From: Streptomyces sp. NBC_01268
GTDB lineage: Bacteria > Actinomycetota > Actinomycetes > Streptomycetales > Streptomycetaceae
DNA length: 64,000 nt
Reading direction: 5' to 3'
Assembly (NCBI RefSeq): GCF_036240795.1
Contig: NZ_CP108454.1
Span: 2,480,001 to 2,544,000, forward strand
Shown: piece after piece, positions 9,071 through 17,234 of the stretch
Layout: each line of letters starts with the position of its first letter
How positions within the stretch are numbered: position 1 is the stretch's first letter
The notes under the pieces: model-generated
Seen by the model: only the letters and a program-made list of their open reading frames with translations
What the model was told of the DNA's origin: nothing
Databases searched by the model: none
Program-made: the position numbers and the translations under genes

Positions 9071-9101
9071 GGCAATCCCTTCGGGGCCGCGGAACGTATC
9101 C
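9071..9101 (+). promoter_or_regulatory. ECF-type autoregulatory promoter of the sigma factor gene
   Basis: GGCAATC (9071-9077), 17 bases, then CGTATCC (9095-9101). The -10-like element ends 6 bases before the ATG at 9108, so transcription would begin at or next to the start codon. That implies a leaderless message and fits the absence of a ribosome site. Confidence 0.65.
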
Positions 9102-9107
9102 ACGGGT

Positions 9108-9683
9108 ATGCGGCACATGGGCGCTTCCCTCGGGCAGGTACCCGACGAGGCACTGCTCTCCGGTCTGACCACGGGCGACCAGGAGATCGCGGTGGCTTTC
9201 GTGCGCCGTTTCCAGCGGACCGTGTTCGGGGTGGCCGTCGCCGTCGTCGGCGATCCCCAGCTGGCCGAGGACATCGCCCAGCAGACCTTCGAGCGGGCCT
9301 GGCGGCACGCCCAGGTGTACGACCCGCGGCGCGGCTCGGTGCGGACCTGGCTGACGACGATCGCGCACAACCTGGCGATCGACGCGGTACGGGCCCGGCG
9401 GGCCAGCCCCGTGGCCCCGGAGGACCTGGACGCGCTGCTCGGCGCGATGACGGACACGCCCGAGCGGTACGCGGTGGCGGAGGAGGGCTCGGAGCGGGTG
9501 CGGCGGGCGGTGGCGACGCTGCCGCGCGAGCAGGCGCGAGCACTGGTGATGGCCGGGATCTACGGGATGACCGCGCGGGAGGTCGCCGCGCGGGAGTCCG
9601 TTCCGCTGGGCACCGCCAAGACCCGGATCAGGGCGGGAACGGCGAAGCTGCGGGCGGCCCTGGAGCGGGAGGAGGAGCGGTGA
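9108..9683 (+). CDS. ECF-subfamily RNA polymerase sigma factor
   Basis: Sigma-70 family extracytoplasmic-function factor of 191 residues. Region 2 (about 25-100) contains DIAQQTFERAWRHA and the -10-binding stretch GSVRTWLTTIAHNLAIDAVRARR. Region 4 (about 130-185) has LPREQARALVMAGIYGMTAREVAARESVPLGTAKTRIR. It overlaps the anti-sigma gene by 4 bases (GTGA), the classic coupled pair. The matching motif in both divergent promoters argues that it controls itself and the cupredoxin/membrane protein operon. The ATG at 9117 is an alternative start. Confidence 0.9.
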   Translation: MRHMGASLGQVPDEALLSGLTTGDQEIAVAFVRRFQRTVFGVAVAVVGDPQLAEDIAQQTFERAWRHAQVYDPRRGSVRTWLTTIAHNLAIDAVRARRASPVAPEDLDALLGAMTDTPERYAVAEEGSERVRRAVATLPREQARALVMAGIYGMTAREVAARESVPLGTAKTRIRAGTAKLRAALEREEER

Positions 9684-10372
9684 GCGGCGTGGGGTGCGAG
9701 CGGCTGCGGGAGCTCGGTGCCGAGCTGGCGCTCGGCGTCCTGCCGGCCCGGGAGCGGGCCGAGGCGGTGGCCCATCTGGACCACTGTCCGGAGTGCCGGG
9801 AGCACGTGGAGCAGCTGACGGCGGCCGGCGACGGGCTGCTCGGACTGCTGCCGGAGGCCGAACCGCCGGTCGGCTTCGAGAGCCGGGTGGTGGCGGCGCT
9901 GGCTCCGGCCCCGGCGGCACGGCGGCACGGGCGGCGCCGGCTGCGGCTGGCAGCGGCGGCGGTGGCCGCCGCCCTGGCCTGCGGGTTCGGCGGCTGGGCG
10001 GTCGGCACGGTGGTCCAGGGCGCGCCGGCGGTCTCGACGGATCCGGGGCGTGCGGCGCGTCCGGGGCTGTTCGAGGCGGCGCTGGTCTCCCCGGCCGGGC
10101 ACGAGGTCGGCCGGGTCTTCGCGCACCAGGGGGAACCGGGCTGGGTGTACATGTCGGTGGACCTGGAGGGAGCGGGCCGCGGGCCGGTGCGGTGCGTGCT
10201 CGACGGGTCCGACGGCGGCTCGGCGGTGCTGGGGTCGTTCGCGCTCAAGGACGGGTACGGCTACTGGGCCGCCCCGGCCCGGGTGGGCCCCGCGGCGCCG
10301 GCCGGGGTCCGGCTGCTCGGCGCGGACGGGACCGTGCTGGCGACGGCCGCGTTCCCCGCGAACGGGGCGTGA
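9680..10372 (+). CDS. Zinc-binding anti-sigma factor (RskA-like)
   Basis: Membrane anti-sigma factor of 230 residues. The N-terminal zinc anti-sigma motif HLDHCPEC (HxxxCxxC, about 32-39) should bind the sigma factor in the cytoplasm. One transmembrane helix (about 85-105, LAAAAVAAALACGFGGWAVG) follows, then an extracytoplasmic RskA-type beta domain. The GTG start lies within the sigma stop (GTGA overlap), and translational coupling is expected. The signal it senses is unknown; the divergent copper protein suggests copper or redox stress. Confidence 0.85.
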   Translation: MSGVGCERLRELGAELALGVLPARERAEAVAHLDHCPECREHVEQLTAAGDGLLGLLPEAEPPVGFESRVVAALAPAPAARRHGRRRLRLAAAAVAAALACGFGGWAVGTVVQGAPAVSTDPGRAARPGLFEAALVSPAGHEVGRVFAHQGEPGWVYMSVDLEGAGRGPVRCVLDGSDGGSAVLGSFALKDGYGYWAAPARVGPAAPAGVRLLGADGTVLATAAFPANGA

Positions 10373-10400
10373 GGGCCCTGGGGCCGGGCGGTCCGGTGGC

Positions 10401-10649
10401 CTAGCGGTCCTGGTCCGACGGGCCGCCGCCCTCCCCGCCGCCCTGCTTGTCGTGCCAGCGCGGGTCGGTCTCCCACTCCAGGTTCCGTTCCCGCGCCGTC
10501 TCCATGGCGTGGGCCGCCTCCTCCGGGCTGGCGTACGGGCCGAAGCGGTTCTTGGCCGGGCACTCGGGGCCCTCCTCGACCTTCTTGTGCTCCAGGCAGT
10601 AGTACCACTCGCCCGGCTTGCCCGCCGTGCGCTTCTTGAACAGGGCCAT
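10401..10649 (-). CDS. Small conserved protein, SPOR-like
   Basis: An 82-residue soluble protein. The core ([31 protein letters not shown] with [15 protein letters not shown]) matches small Streptomyces proteins annotated as SPOR-like, with two Cys (positions about 18 and 30) and a hydrophilic Gly/Asp tail. It lies divergent from methionine aminopeptidase with a 58-bp gap. The peptidoglycan-binding role usual for SPOR domains is not certain, because there is no signal or membrane anchor. Confidence 0.6.
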   Translation of the reverse strand: MALFKKRTAGKPGEWYYCLEHKKVEEGPECPAKNRFGPYASPEEAAHAMETARERNLEWETDPRWHDKQGGGEGGGPSDQDR

Positions 10650-10707
10650 CGTCGGCTCCTTCCTCTGTCGCCATGCTGCCCCAGACGCGGTCGTTAGACT
10701 CGCTGAC

Positions 10708-11565
10708 ATGTCTGGCCAGTCGCTTCTCGTACCGGGGGAGCTCTCCCCCCACCGTTCCGTTCCGGGGTCCATCCGCCGCCCCGAGTACGTCGGAAAGCCC
10801 GCCCCCACCCCGTACTCCGGGCCCGAGGTGCAGGACTCCGACACGATCGAGCGGATGCGGATCGCCGGCCGCATCGCCGCGCAGGCGATGGAGGAGGCCG
10901 CCAAGCACATCGCTCCGGGGGTGACCACGGACGAGCTGGACCGGGTCGCGCACGAGTACATGTGCGACCACGGGGCCTATCCGTCGACGCTCGGCTACCG
11001 CGGCTTCCCGAAGTCGCTGTGCTCCTCGGTCAACGAGGTCATCTGCCACGGCATCCCCGACTCGACCGTCCTCCAGGACGGCGACATCGTGAACCTGGAC
11101 GTGACCGCGTACATCGACGGCGTCCACGGCGACAACAACGCCACCTACCTGTGCGGCGAGGTCGACGAGGAGTCGCGGCTGCTCGTCGAGCGGACCCGCG
11201 AGTCCCTGAACCGGGCCATCAAGGCGGTCAGGCCGGGCCGGCAGGTCAACATCATCGGCCGGGTCATCGAGTCGTACGCCAAGCGCTTCGGCTACGGCGT
11301 CGTACGCGACTTCACGGGGCACGGCATCAACTCGTCGTTCCATTCCGGGCTGATCATTCCGCACTACGACTCGCCGCACCACACGACGGTCATCCAGCCC
11401 GGCATGACGTTCACGATCGAGCCGATGCTGACCCTGGGCACCCACGAGTACGACATGTGGGACGACGGCTGGACCGTGGTGACCAAGGACCGGAAGCGGA
11501 CGGCGCAGTTCGAGCACACGCTCGTGGTGACGGAGACCGGGGCCGAGATCCTCACGTTGCCCTGA
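10708..11565 (+). CDS. map: Type I methionine aminopeptidase
   Basis: Removes the N-terminal methionine from new proteins. The 285-residue protein has the pita-bread fold signatures: the metal-binding Asp residues in [19 protein letters not shown], the His in [12 protein letters not shown], the Glu in FTIEPML, and the last Glu in [10 protein letters not shown]. The N-terminal 40-residue extension (including RRPEYVGKP) is the usual actinobacterial linker form. TAGACT (10695-10700) lies 7 bases before the ATG and no ribosome site is visible, so a leaderless transcript is plausible. Confidence 0.95.
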   Translation: MSGQSLLVPGELSPHRSVPGSIRRPEYVGKPAPTPYSGPEVQDSDTIERMRIAGRIAAQAMEEAAKHIAPGVTTDELDRVAHEYMCDHGAYPSTLGYRGFPKSLCSSVNEVICHGIPDSTVLQDGDIVNLDVTAYIDGVHGDNNATYLCGEVDEESRLLVERTRESLNRAIKAVRPGRQVNIIGRVIESYAKRFGYGVVRDFTGHGINSSFHSGLIIPHYDSPHHTTVIQPGMTFTIEPMLTLGTHEYDMWDDGWTVVTKDRKRTAQFEHTLVVTETGAEILTLP

Positions 11566-11610
11566 CCCGATCGAGGGGTAGTTTTTTACCGACAGGACGT
11601 CGGGAACCAG

Positions 11611-11629
11611 TTGACTTAGGCAAGCCTAA
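11611..11629. promoter_or_regulatory. Iron box (DmdR/IdeR-type operator) before heme oxygenase
   Basis: The sequence contains the perfect inverted repeat TTAGGC-AA-GCCTAA (11616-11629), and the 19-mer agrees at 14 positions with the IdeR/DmdR consensus TTAGGTTAGGCTAACCTAA. It precedes the heme oxygenase start by about 60 bases. Repression when iron is sufficient is expected. Confidence 0.8.
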
Positions 11630-11689
11630 CTTGGCAGGATCATCCTGGCCATGATGGTTCCCGACCCCCGACGGTCCCGGAGGCACGCC

Positions 11690-12343
11690 TTGGACACGCC
11701 CTTCTCGACGCTCATCCGCACCGCTTCGCACGAGCAGCACACGGAAGCCGAGTCGTCGACGTTCATGAGCGATCTCCTCGGCGGCCACCTCGCCGTGGAC
11801 GCGTACGCGCGCTACACGGAGCAGCTGTGGTTCGTCTACCGGGCCTTGGAGGAGGGCGCCGAGGCCCTGAGGGCCGACCCCGTCGCCGGGCCCTTCATAC
11901 AGCCGGAGCTGTTCCGCACGGCCGCCCTGGAGCAGGACCTCGCCCATCTGCGGGGCGCCGGCTGGCGCGCCGGGCTCACGGCCCTGCCGGCCACCGAGGC
12001 GTACGCGGCGCGGGTCGCCGAGTGCGCCCGCGACTGGCCCGCCGGATACGTGGCGCACCACTACACCCGCTACCTGGGCGACCTGTCGGGCGGCCAGATC
12101 ATCCGCGACAAGGCGGAGCGGACCTGGGGCTTCGCGCGCAAGGGCGACGGCGTGCGGTTCTACGTGTTCGACGCCATCGGCAACCCCGCCGCCTTCAAGC
12201 GGTCCTACCGGGAGCTGCTCGACGGGGTGAACGCGGACGACCTGGAGAAGCAGCGGATCGTCGACGAGTGCAAGCGCGCCTTCGACTTCAACGGCGCGGT
12301 CTTCCGCGAGCTGGCGGGCGAGTTCCCGCTCAGCGCCGCCTGA
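11690..12343 (+). CDS. Biliverdin-producing heme oxygenase
   Basis: Cleaves heme to biliverdin, carbon monoxide and iron, probably to use heme as an iron source. The 217-residue all-helical protein has the conserved proximal-His segment (IRTASHEQHTEAE) and the distal-helix glycine motif YLGDLSGGQII. The start is taken as the TTG at 11690, because GGAGG lies 6 bases upstream and the product begins at the usual family position. Upstream ATGs at 11651 and 11654 would add a non-conserved, Arg-rich leader. An iron box precedes it. It may have worked with the heme importer whose ATPase remains only as a scar at 13.4 kb. Confidence 0.9.
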   Translation: MDTPFSTLIRTASHEQHTEAESSTFMSDLLGGHLAVDAYARYTEQLWFVYRALEEGAEALRADPVAGPFIQPELFRTAALEQDLAHLRGAGWRAGLTALPATEAYAARVAECARDWPAGYVAHHYTRYLGDLSGGQIIRDKAERTWGFARKGDGVRFYVFDAIGNPAAFKRSYRELLDGVNADDLEKQRIVDECKRAFDFNGAVFRELAGEFPLSAA

Positions 12344-12356
12344 CGGCGGCGGACAG

Positions 12357-12381
12357 GGGGCCGGGCACCCCGCCCGGCCCC
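12357..12381. terminator. Hairpin between convergent genes
   Basis: GGGGCCGGGC / GCCCGGCCCC arms with a 5-base loop lie between the ends of heme oxygenase and the convergent PhzF-like gene. It can serve both directions. There is no T-run, as is usual in this genus. Confidence 0.6.
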
Positions 12382-12385
12382 GCCC

Positions 12386-13054
12386 TCAGACGGCGAGCGT
12401 CCGCTCCAGGCGGACGCGGCCGCCCAGTTCGACGATGCCGTCGGGGCCGGGCGCGGTGAGCAGCTGCGAGCCGCGCCCCTGGGTGATGTTGAGAGCCCGG
12501 CCGAGCTCCGCCGTGAGCAGCAGCGCCGCCGCGCCCGTCGCCTCGTCCTCGTCGATGCCGTCACCGCGCCCGGGGAAGGCCCGCGCGCGGATCCGCCCGG
12601 CCGCCTCGTCCTCCCAGGCCCAGGCGTAGATCCACTCCCCCGGCTCCGGGATGTCCAGGGCGTCGACCTCGGCGGCCGTGGCGTAACGCTTCAGCGTGCG
12701 CGGCGGGGCCCATTCGGCGCGGGCCTCGATCCAGGTGAACTCGCCGTCGCCGCGCACCCACACCTCCCCGGCCGGAGGGCAGATGACCTCCAGGTCCAGC
12801 AGCCAGGCCGCGCCCACGAGCGGGTGCCCGGCGAAGGGCAGCCGCAGCCCCGGGGTGTAGATGTCGACGACACCGCGCTCCGGGTCGTCCACGAACACGG
12901 TCTCGCTGAAGCCGAGCTCCTTGGCGAGTGCCTGCCGTGACGCCTCGTCGGGGTGGCCGCGCCCGTCCCGTACGACGCCGAGGGCGTTGCCGTGCCGGCC
13001 GTCGCCCGCACAGAAGACCCGCAGGACGTCGATGTCAGTGACCGTCGTGTTCAT
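12386..13054 (-). CDS. PhzF family isomerase-like protein
   Basis: Member of the phenazine-biosynthesis PhzF / diaminopimelate-epimerase-like fold. Of the 222 residues, the diagnostic parts are the N-terminal DIDVLRVFCAGDGRHGNALGVV, the presumed catalytic Glu in ELGFSETVFV, LRLPFAGHPLVGAAWLL and the second-half DEDEATGAAALLL. It is shorter than the 260-290 residues usual in the family. No phenazine genes are near, so a housekeeping isomerase or epimerase role is more likely. The ATG at 13054 matches the family start; the longer frame adds nothing conserved. Confidence 0.8.
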   Translation of the reverse strand: MNTTVTDIDVLRVFCAGDGRHGNALGVVRDGRGHPDEASRQALAKELGFSETVFVDDPERGVVDIYTPGLRLPFAGHPLVGAAWLLDLEVICPPAGEVWVRGDGEFTWIEARAEWAPPRTLKRYATAAEVDALDIPEPGEWIYAWAWEDEAAGRIRARAFPGRGDGIDEDEATGAAALLLTAELGRALNITQGRGSQLLTAPGPDGIVELGGRVRLERTLAV

Positions 13055-13154
13055 GGCGGAATTGAAGCATCCAGACGCCCGTTCGCGCCGGAGCACCACG
13101 AAGGGGCCGCACTCCTGGGGGGTACGGCCCCTTCGCGTCGGGGGAAAGACAGAA

Positions 13155-13331
13155 ACCGGCTGCCCGGCGGCGCACGGCGATCACGACGCCCGCGCCGGTA
13201 GCGGCGGCGAGGCCGGCGGCGGCCAGGAGGGGGCCGGTGGGGGTGTCCGCGCCGGCCTTGGTGAGCTTCGCGGGGAGCGCGGCCAGGGTGACGACGCCGT
13301 TCCTCGCACGCCAGTAGCCCGTTCTTCTTCT
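13155..13331 (-). pseudogene. Possible remnant of a sortase-anchored surface protein C-terminus
   Basis: The minus strand can be read as a short stretch shaped like a cell-wall sorting signal: LTKAGADTPTG, a 20-residue hydrophobic helix (LLAAAGLAAATGAGVVIAV), then RRR. Streptomyces sorting signals read LAxTG, so the key Thr-Gly is lost here, and no full-length gene precedes it. Heme-binding HtaA-type proteins often end this way and often sit next to hmuTUV, whose scar is adjacent. The reading is tentative; chance coding in GC-rich DNA is possible. Confidence 0.3.
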
Positions 13332-13371
13332 GGCTACTGCGCAGGACCCGTCGCAGGCAAGGTGGTTGGGC

Positions 13372-13668
13372 ATGAACATCCGGACGACCCCGCGGATCCC
13401 CGGGCGCCGCACCCGCGCGCTCCCCGTGCCCGTCCCGCCCGGCTCGGCGGTCGCCGAGGCCGTGGGCCTGCGGGTCGCGCGCGGACGGCGCGCGGTGCTG
13501 GACGGTGTCGACGTCGCCGTACGGGCCGGGGAGGTGCTGAGCCGGGTCTACCGGCAGCCGGTGGAGGCGTTCCCGCATCCGCGGACCGGCGTCCCCGTCG
13601 TGCTACCCGCGAGTAACCACAAATCACGACAATCCACCCCACTTGACCATCCCTTGACCAATCCCTGA
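13372..13668 (+). pseudogene. Remnant of heme ABC transporter ATPase (HmuV), internal deletion
   Basis: A 98-codon open frame joins two ends of a heme-importer ATPase. Residues 1-56 end in the strand that normally precedes Walker A (GRRAVLDGVDVAVRAGEVL). The next residues, SRVYRQPVEAFPHPRTG, are the C-terminal signature of HmuV-type proteins. Walker A, the ABC signature, Walker B and the H-loop are all missing, so the product cannot hydrolyse ATP. Binding-protein and permease genes expected beside it are absent. It lies between the heme oxygenase region and the efe operon, as expected for a former heme uptake locus. Confidence 0.75.
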
Positions 13669-13764
13669 GCCTCCCATGAGGCAGCCGTGACCGGGCCGTG
13701 TCCGGCACCCCGGTCCTGAGAGCTGAATCACTGGACGGGTGGGTATGGCTGAGGTAAGCCTCGG

Positions 13765-13783
13765 TTAAGTTAGGTCCGCCTCA
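13765..13783. promoter_or_regulatory. Iron box before the efe operon
   Basis: TTAAGTTAGGTCCGCCTCA agrees at 13 of 19 positions with the IdeR/DmdR consensus, and a second half-site-like stretch GAGGTAAGCCTC lies just upstream. It is 37 bases before the efeO start, so iron repression of the operon is likely. Confidence 0.6.
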
Positions 13784-13820
13784 CCCCGTCCCCAGCGCCG
13801 TGTCCCCGAGTGGAGCCCTC

Positions 13821-14978
13821 ATGCGAGCCGTCCGTCTCACCGTCGTCACCGCCGCCGTCACCGCGGCGACTCTGGCCGCCGCCACGGGCTGCACCCAGAA
13901 AAGCGACGGGAAGTCGGAGGACGGCGCGGTCCAGGTGATCGCGAAGGACGACTCCTGCGAGGTCTCGAAGAAGGACTTCCCGGCCGGTCACCTCAAGCTG
14001 AACGTGGAGAACCGCGGCAGCAAGGTCACCGAGGTCTACGTCCTGTACCCGGACGACCGGATCGTCGCCGAGCGCGAGAACATCGGCCCCGGCACCAAGG
14101 CCTCCATCACCGCCGAGATCAAGGCCGGCGACTACGAGATCGCCTGCAAGCCCGGCATGAAGGGCGACGGCATCCGCCAGAAGGTCACCGCGACCGGCGC
14201 CGGTGCCGCCGCCGTCAAGCGCTCCCCGGAGATGGACGCCGCCGTCGCCGCCTACCGCCAGTACGTGCAGGCGCAGGCCGACTCCACCCTGCCCAAGGTG
14301 AAGACCTTCACCGACGCGGTCCGCGCCGGTGACGTCGAGGCCGCCAAGAAGGCCTACGCCGACTCCCGCATCGGCTGGGAGCGCACCGAGCCGGTCGCCG
14401 AGTCCTTCGGCGACATCGACCCCAAGGTCGACGTCCGCGAGGACGGCCTGGAGGCCGGCCAGGACCCGGCGAAGGACTGGACCGGCTGGCACCGCCTGGA
14501 GAAGGCGCTGTGGCAGGACAAGAAGATCGGCGACCGCGAGAAGCAGCTCGCCGACCTGCTCGACAAGGACCTGGCCGACTGGCAGAAGCGGGTCGGCAAG
14601 GCCGACATCACGCCCACCTCCATGGCCAACGGCGCCAAGGAGCTCCTGGACGAGGTCGCCACCGGCAAGGTCACCGGCGAGGAGGAGCGCTACTCGCACA
14701 CCGACCTGGTCGACTTCAAGGCCAACGTCGAGGGCGCCCAGAAGTCCTTCGAGCTGCTGAAGCCGGTCGCCTCCAAGAACGACCCCAAGCTGGTCGCCGA
14801 GCTCGACGAGCAGTTCGCCGCCCTGAACACGCTGCTCGACAAGTACCGCACGGACAAGACGAGCTACGTCTTCACCTCGTACGAGAAGGTCGGCAAGGAG
14901 CAGCGCAAGGAGCTGTCGGACGGCGTCAACGCGCTGGCCGAGCCGCTCTCCAAGCTGGCCGCCGCGGTTGTGAAGTAG
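13821..14978 (+). CDS. efeO: EfeO-type iron uptake lipoprotein (cupredoxin + M75 peptidase-like)
   Basis: Extracytoplasmic component of the EfeUOB ferrous/ferric iron importer. The 385-residue protein starts with a lipoprotein signal (lipobox ATGC, Cys about 24). An N-terminal cupredoxin-like domain (about 35-130) follows, then the helical imelysin/M75 domain with the HxxE metal motif in GWHRLEKAL. The ATG follows GGAGCC. It is first in the efeO-efeB-efeU order and is preceded by an iron box. All pieces look intact. Confidence 0.9.
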   Translation: MRAVRLTVVTAAVTAATLAAATGCTQKSDGKSEDGAVQVIAKDDSCEVSKKDFPAGHLKLNVENRGSKVTEVYVLYPDDRIVAERENIGPGTKASITAEIKAGDYEIACKPGMKGDGIRQKVTATGAGAAAVKRSPEMDAAVAAYRQYVQAQADSTLPKVKTFTDAVRAGDVEAAKKAYADSRIGWERTEPVAESFGDIDPKVDVREDGLEAGQDPAKDWTGWHRLEKALWQDKKIGDREKQLADLLDKDLADWQKRVGKADITPTSMANGAKELLDEVATGKVTGEEERYSHTDLVDFKANVEGAQKSFELLKPVASKNDPKLVAELDEQFAALNTLLDKYRTDKTSYVFTSYEKVGKEQRKELSDGVNALAEPLSKLAAAVVK

Positions 14979-14993
14979 AGGGGGACGACCGAC

Positions 14994-16313
14994 ATGAGCA
15001 CGCCTTCGGACGAGAGCGCCACGCAGAGCGCCACGCAGAGCACTGAGCAGGCCGGACAGGACGGCGCCGGGCAGGGCTCCGCGCCCTCCCGTCGCAGCGT
15101 CATCGGCTGGGGCGGGGCCGGGCTCGCGCTCGGCGCCGTCGCCGCCGGCACCACCGTCGCCCTGACCCGGGGCGACGGCGACGCCACCGCGCCCGTCGCC
15201 GAGAGCGGCGCGGCCGTCCCCTTCCACGGCACGAACCAGGCCGGCATCGCCACCGCCGTCCAGGACCGGCTGCACTTCGCGTCCTTCGACGTGAAGACGA
15301 AGGACCGAGCCGAGCTCATCCAGCTCCTGAAGGACTGGACCCGGGCCGCCGAGCGCATGACGGCCGGCCGCGAGGTCGGCGAGGGCGCCTACGGCGGCCT
15401 GCCGGAGGCCCCGCCGGACGACACCGGCGAGGCGCTCGGCCTCAAGCCGTCCCGGCTCACCCTCACCATCGGCTTCGGCCCCTCGCTCTTCGACGGGCGC
15501 TTCGGCCTCGCGGGCAAGCGGCCCGCGGCCCTGGTGGAGCTGCCCAAGTTCCCCGGCGACAACCTGGACCCGGCCCGCAGCGGTGGCGACCTGTGCGTCC
15601 AGGCCTGCGCGGACGACCCGCAGGTCGCCGTGCACGCCATCCGCAACCTGGCCCGCATCGGCTTCGGCAAGGTCGCGGTGCGCTGGTCCCAGCTGGGCTT
15701 CGGCAAGACGTCCTCGACGACGCCGGACGCCCAGACCCCGCGCAACCTGTTCGGCTTCAAGGACGGCACCCGCAACATCGCGGGCACCGAGACCGACCGC
15801 CTCGCGCAGCACGTGTGGGTGGCCGGCAAGGGTGCCGAGGGCCCGGCGGCCTGGATGGACGGCGGCTCGTACCTGGTCGCCCGCCGGATCCGGATGAACG
15901 TCGAGACGTGGGACCGCACGCCGCTGGCCGAGCAGGAGGACATCTTCGGCCGCGACAAGAAGGAGGGCGCGCCGGTCGGCAAGGCCAAGGAGCACGACGC
16001 GCCGTTCCTGAAGGCGATGAAGCCGGATTCGCACGTGCGCCTGGCGCACCCCGACTCCAACGGCGGGGCGACGATCCTGCGCCGCGGCTACTCCTTCACC
16101 GACGGCACGGACGGCCTGGGCCGCCTGGACGCGGGCCTGTTCTTCCTCGCGTACATGCGGGACGTCCGCACCGGCTTCATCCCGGTGCAGACCTCGCTGT
16201 CCCGCAACGACGCGCTCAACGAGTACACGCAGCACGTGGGTTCGGCACTGTTCGCGATCCCGCCGGGCGTCCGTGACAAGGACGACTGGTGGGGCCGGGC
16301 GCTGTTCGCCTGA
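14994..16313 (+). CDS. efeB: Tat-exported dye-decolorizing heme peroxidase (EfeB/DyP)
   Basis: Heme peroxidase of the DyP family, 439 residues, working with EfeO/EfeU outside the membrane. A twin-arginine signal (PSRRSVIGWGGAGLAL, about 31-55) shows export of the folded, heme-loaded enzyme. The family GxxDG motif appears as FGFKDGTRNI. The ATG has GAGGGGG at good spacing, 15 bases after the efeO stop. In Streptomyces such enzymes have been linked to copper-dependent morphogenesis as well as iron uptake (family knowledge). Confidence 0.9.
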   Translation: MSTPSDESATQSATQSTEQAGQDGAGQGSAPSRRSVIGWGGAGLALGAVAAGTTVALTRGDGDATAPVAESGAAVPFHGTNQAGIATAVQDRLHFASFDVKTKDRAELIQLLKDWTRAAERMTAGREVGEGAYGGLPEAPPDDTGEALGLKPSRLTLTIGFGPSLFDGRFGLAGKRPAALVELPKFPGDNLDPARSGGDLCVQACADDPQVAVHAIRNLARIGFGKVAVRWSQLGFGKTSSTTPDAQTPRNLFGFKDGTRNIAGTETDRLAQHVWVAGKGAEGPAAWMDGGSYLVARRIRMNVETWDRTPLAEQEDIFGRDKKEGAPVGKAKEHDAPFLKAMKPDSHVRLAHPDSNGGATILRRGYSFTDGTDGLGRLDAGLFFLAYMRDVRTGFIPVQTSLSRNDALNEYTQHVGSALFAIPPGVRDKDDWWGRALFA

Positions 16314-16349
16314 GTCGCGTACAACCCCGTCATCCAAGAAGGGACCGAC

Positions 16350-17234
16350 GTGTTCGGCAACTATCTGATCGGCCTGCGCGAGGGTCTTGAGGCCAGCCTG
16401 GTCGTCTGCATCCTCATCGCCTACCTGGTGAAGACCGGACGCAGGGACGCCCTGCGGCCGATCTGGATCGGCATCGGGGTCGCCGTCGCGCTCGCGCTCG
16501 CCTTCGGTGCCGGCCTCACGTTCGGCTCGCAGGAGCTGACCTTCGAGGCGCAGGAGCTGCTCGGCGGCTCGCTGTCGATCGTCGCCGTGGTCCTGGTGAC
16601 CTGGATGGTCTTCTGGATGCGGCGCACCGCGCGGCACCTGAAGACGGAGCTGCACGGCAAGCTGGACGCGGCGCTCCAGATGGGCACGGGCGCGCTGGTC
16701 GCGACCGCGTTCCTGGCGGTCGGCCGGGAGGGCCTGGAGACGGCGCTGTTCGTGTGGGCGTCGGTACGGGCCTCCTCGGACGGCACGTACGCGCCGCTGA
16801 TCGGCGTGGTCCTCGGTCTGCTGACGGCCGTGTTCCTGGGCTGGCTGTTCTACCGGGGCGCGCTGAAGATCAACCTGGCGAAGTTCTTCACCTGGACCGG
16901 CGGCATGCTGGTCGTGGTCGCCGCCGGTGTGCTCGCGTACGGCGTGCACGACCTGCAGGAGGCGGACTTCCTCGGCGGCCTGTCGACCAAGGCCTTCGAC
17001 ATCTCCGCGACGATCCCGCCGGACAGCTGGTACGGCACGCTCCTCAAGGGCGTGTTCAACTTCCAGCCCGACCCGACGGTCCTTCAGGTCACGGTGTGGG
17101 CCGCTTATCTGATCCCGACGCTCGCCGTGTTCCTGGCCCCGGTAGGGTCGGGTCCGTCCAAGCGGGTGGCGAAGCAGAAGGCGACCGAGACCGATGAGAA
17201 GGCTGAGGCGACCGGCGCGGAGGCGACCGGCTGA
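16350..17234 (+). CDS. efeU: EfeU/FTR1-family iron permease
   Basis: Seven-helix iron permease of 294 residues. It carries the two REGLE metal-binding motifs of the FTR1 family, one at the N terminus (LREGLEASLVV) and one in helix 4 (GREGLETALFV). The C terminus is charged and cytoplasmic. The GTG start follows GAAGGGACC. It overlaps the next gene by 41 bases and ends the efe core. In E. coli the order is U-O-B; here it is O-B-U. Confidence 0.92.
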   Translation: MFGNYLIGLREGLEASLVVCILIAYLVKTGRRDALRPIWIGIGVAVALALAFGAGLTFGSQELTFEAQELLGGSLSIVAVVLVTWMVFWMRRTARHLKTELHGKLDAALQMGTGALVATAFLAVGREGLETALFVWASVRASSDGTYAPLIGVVLGLLTAVFLGWLFYRGALKINLAKFFTWTGGMLVVVAAGVLAYGVHDLQEADFLGGLSTKAFDISATIPPDSWYGTLLKGVFNFQPDPTVLQVTVWAAYLIPTLAVFLAPVGSGPSKRVAKQKATETDEKAEATGAEATG

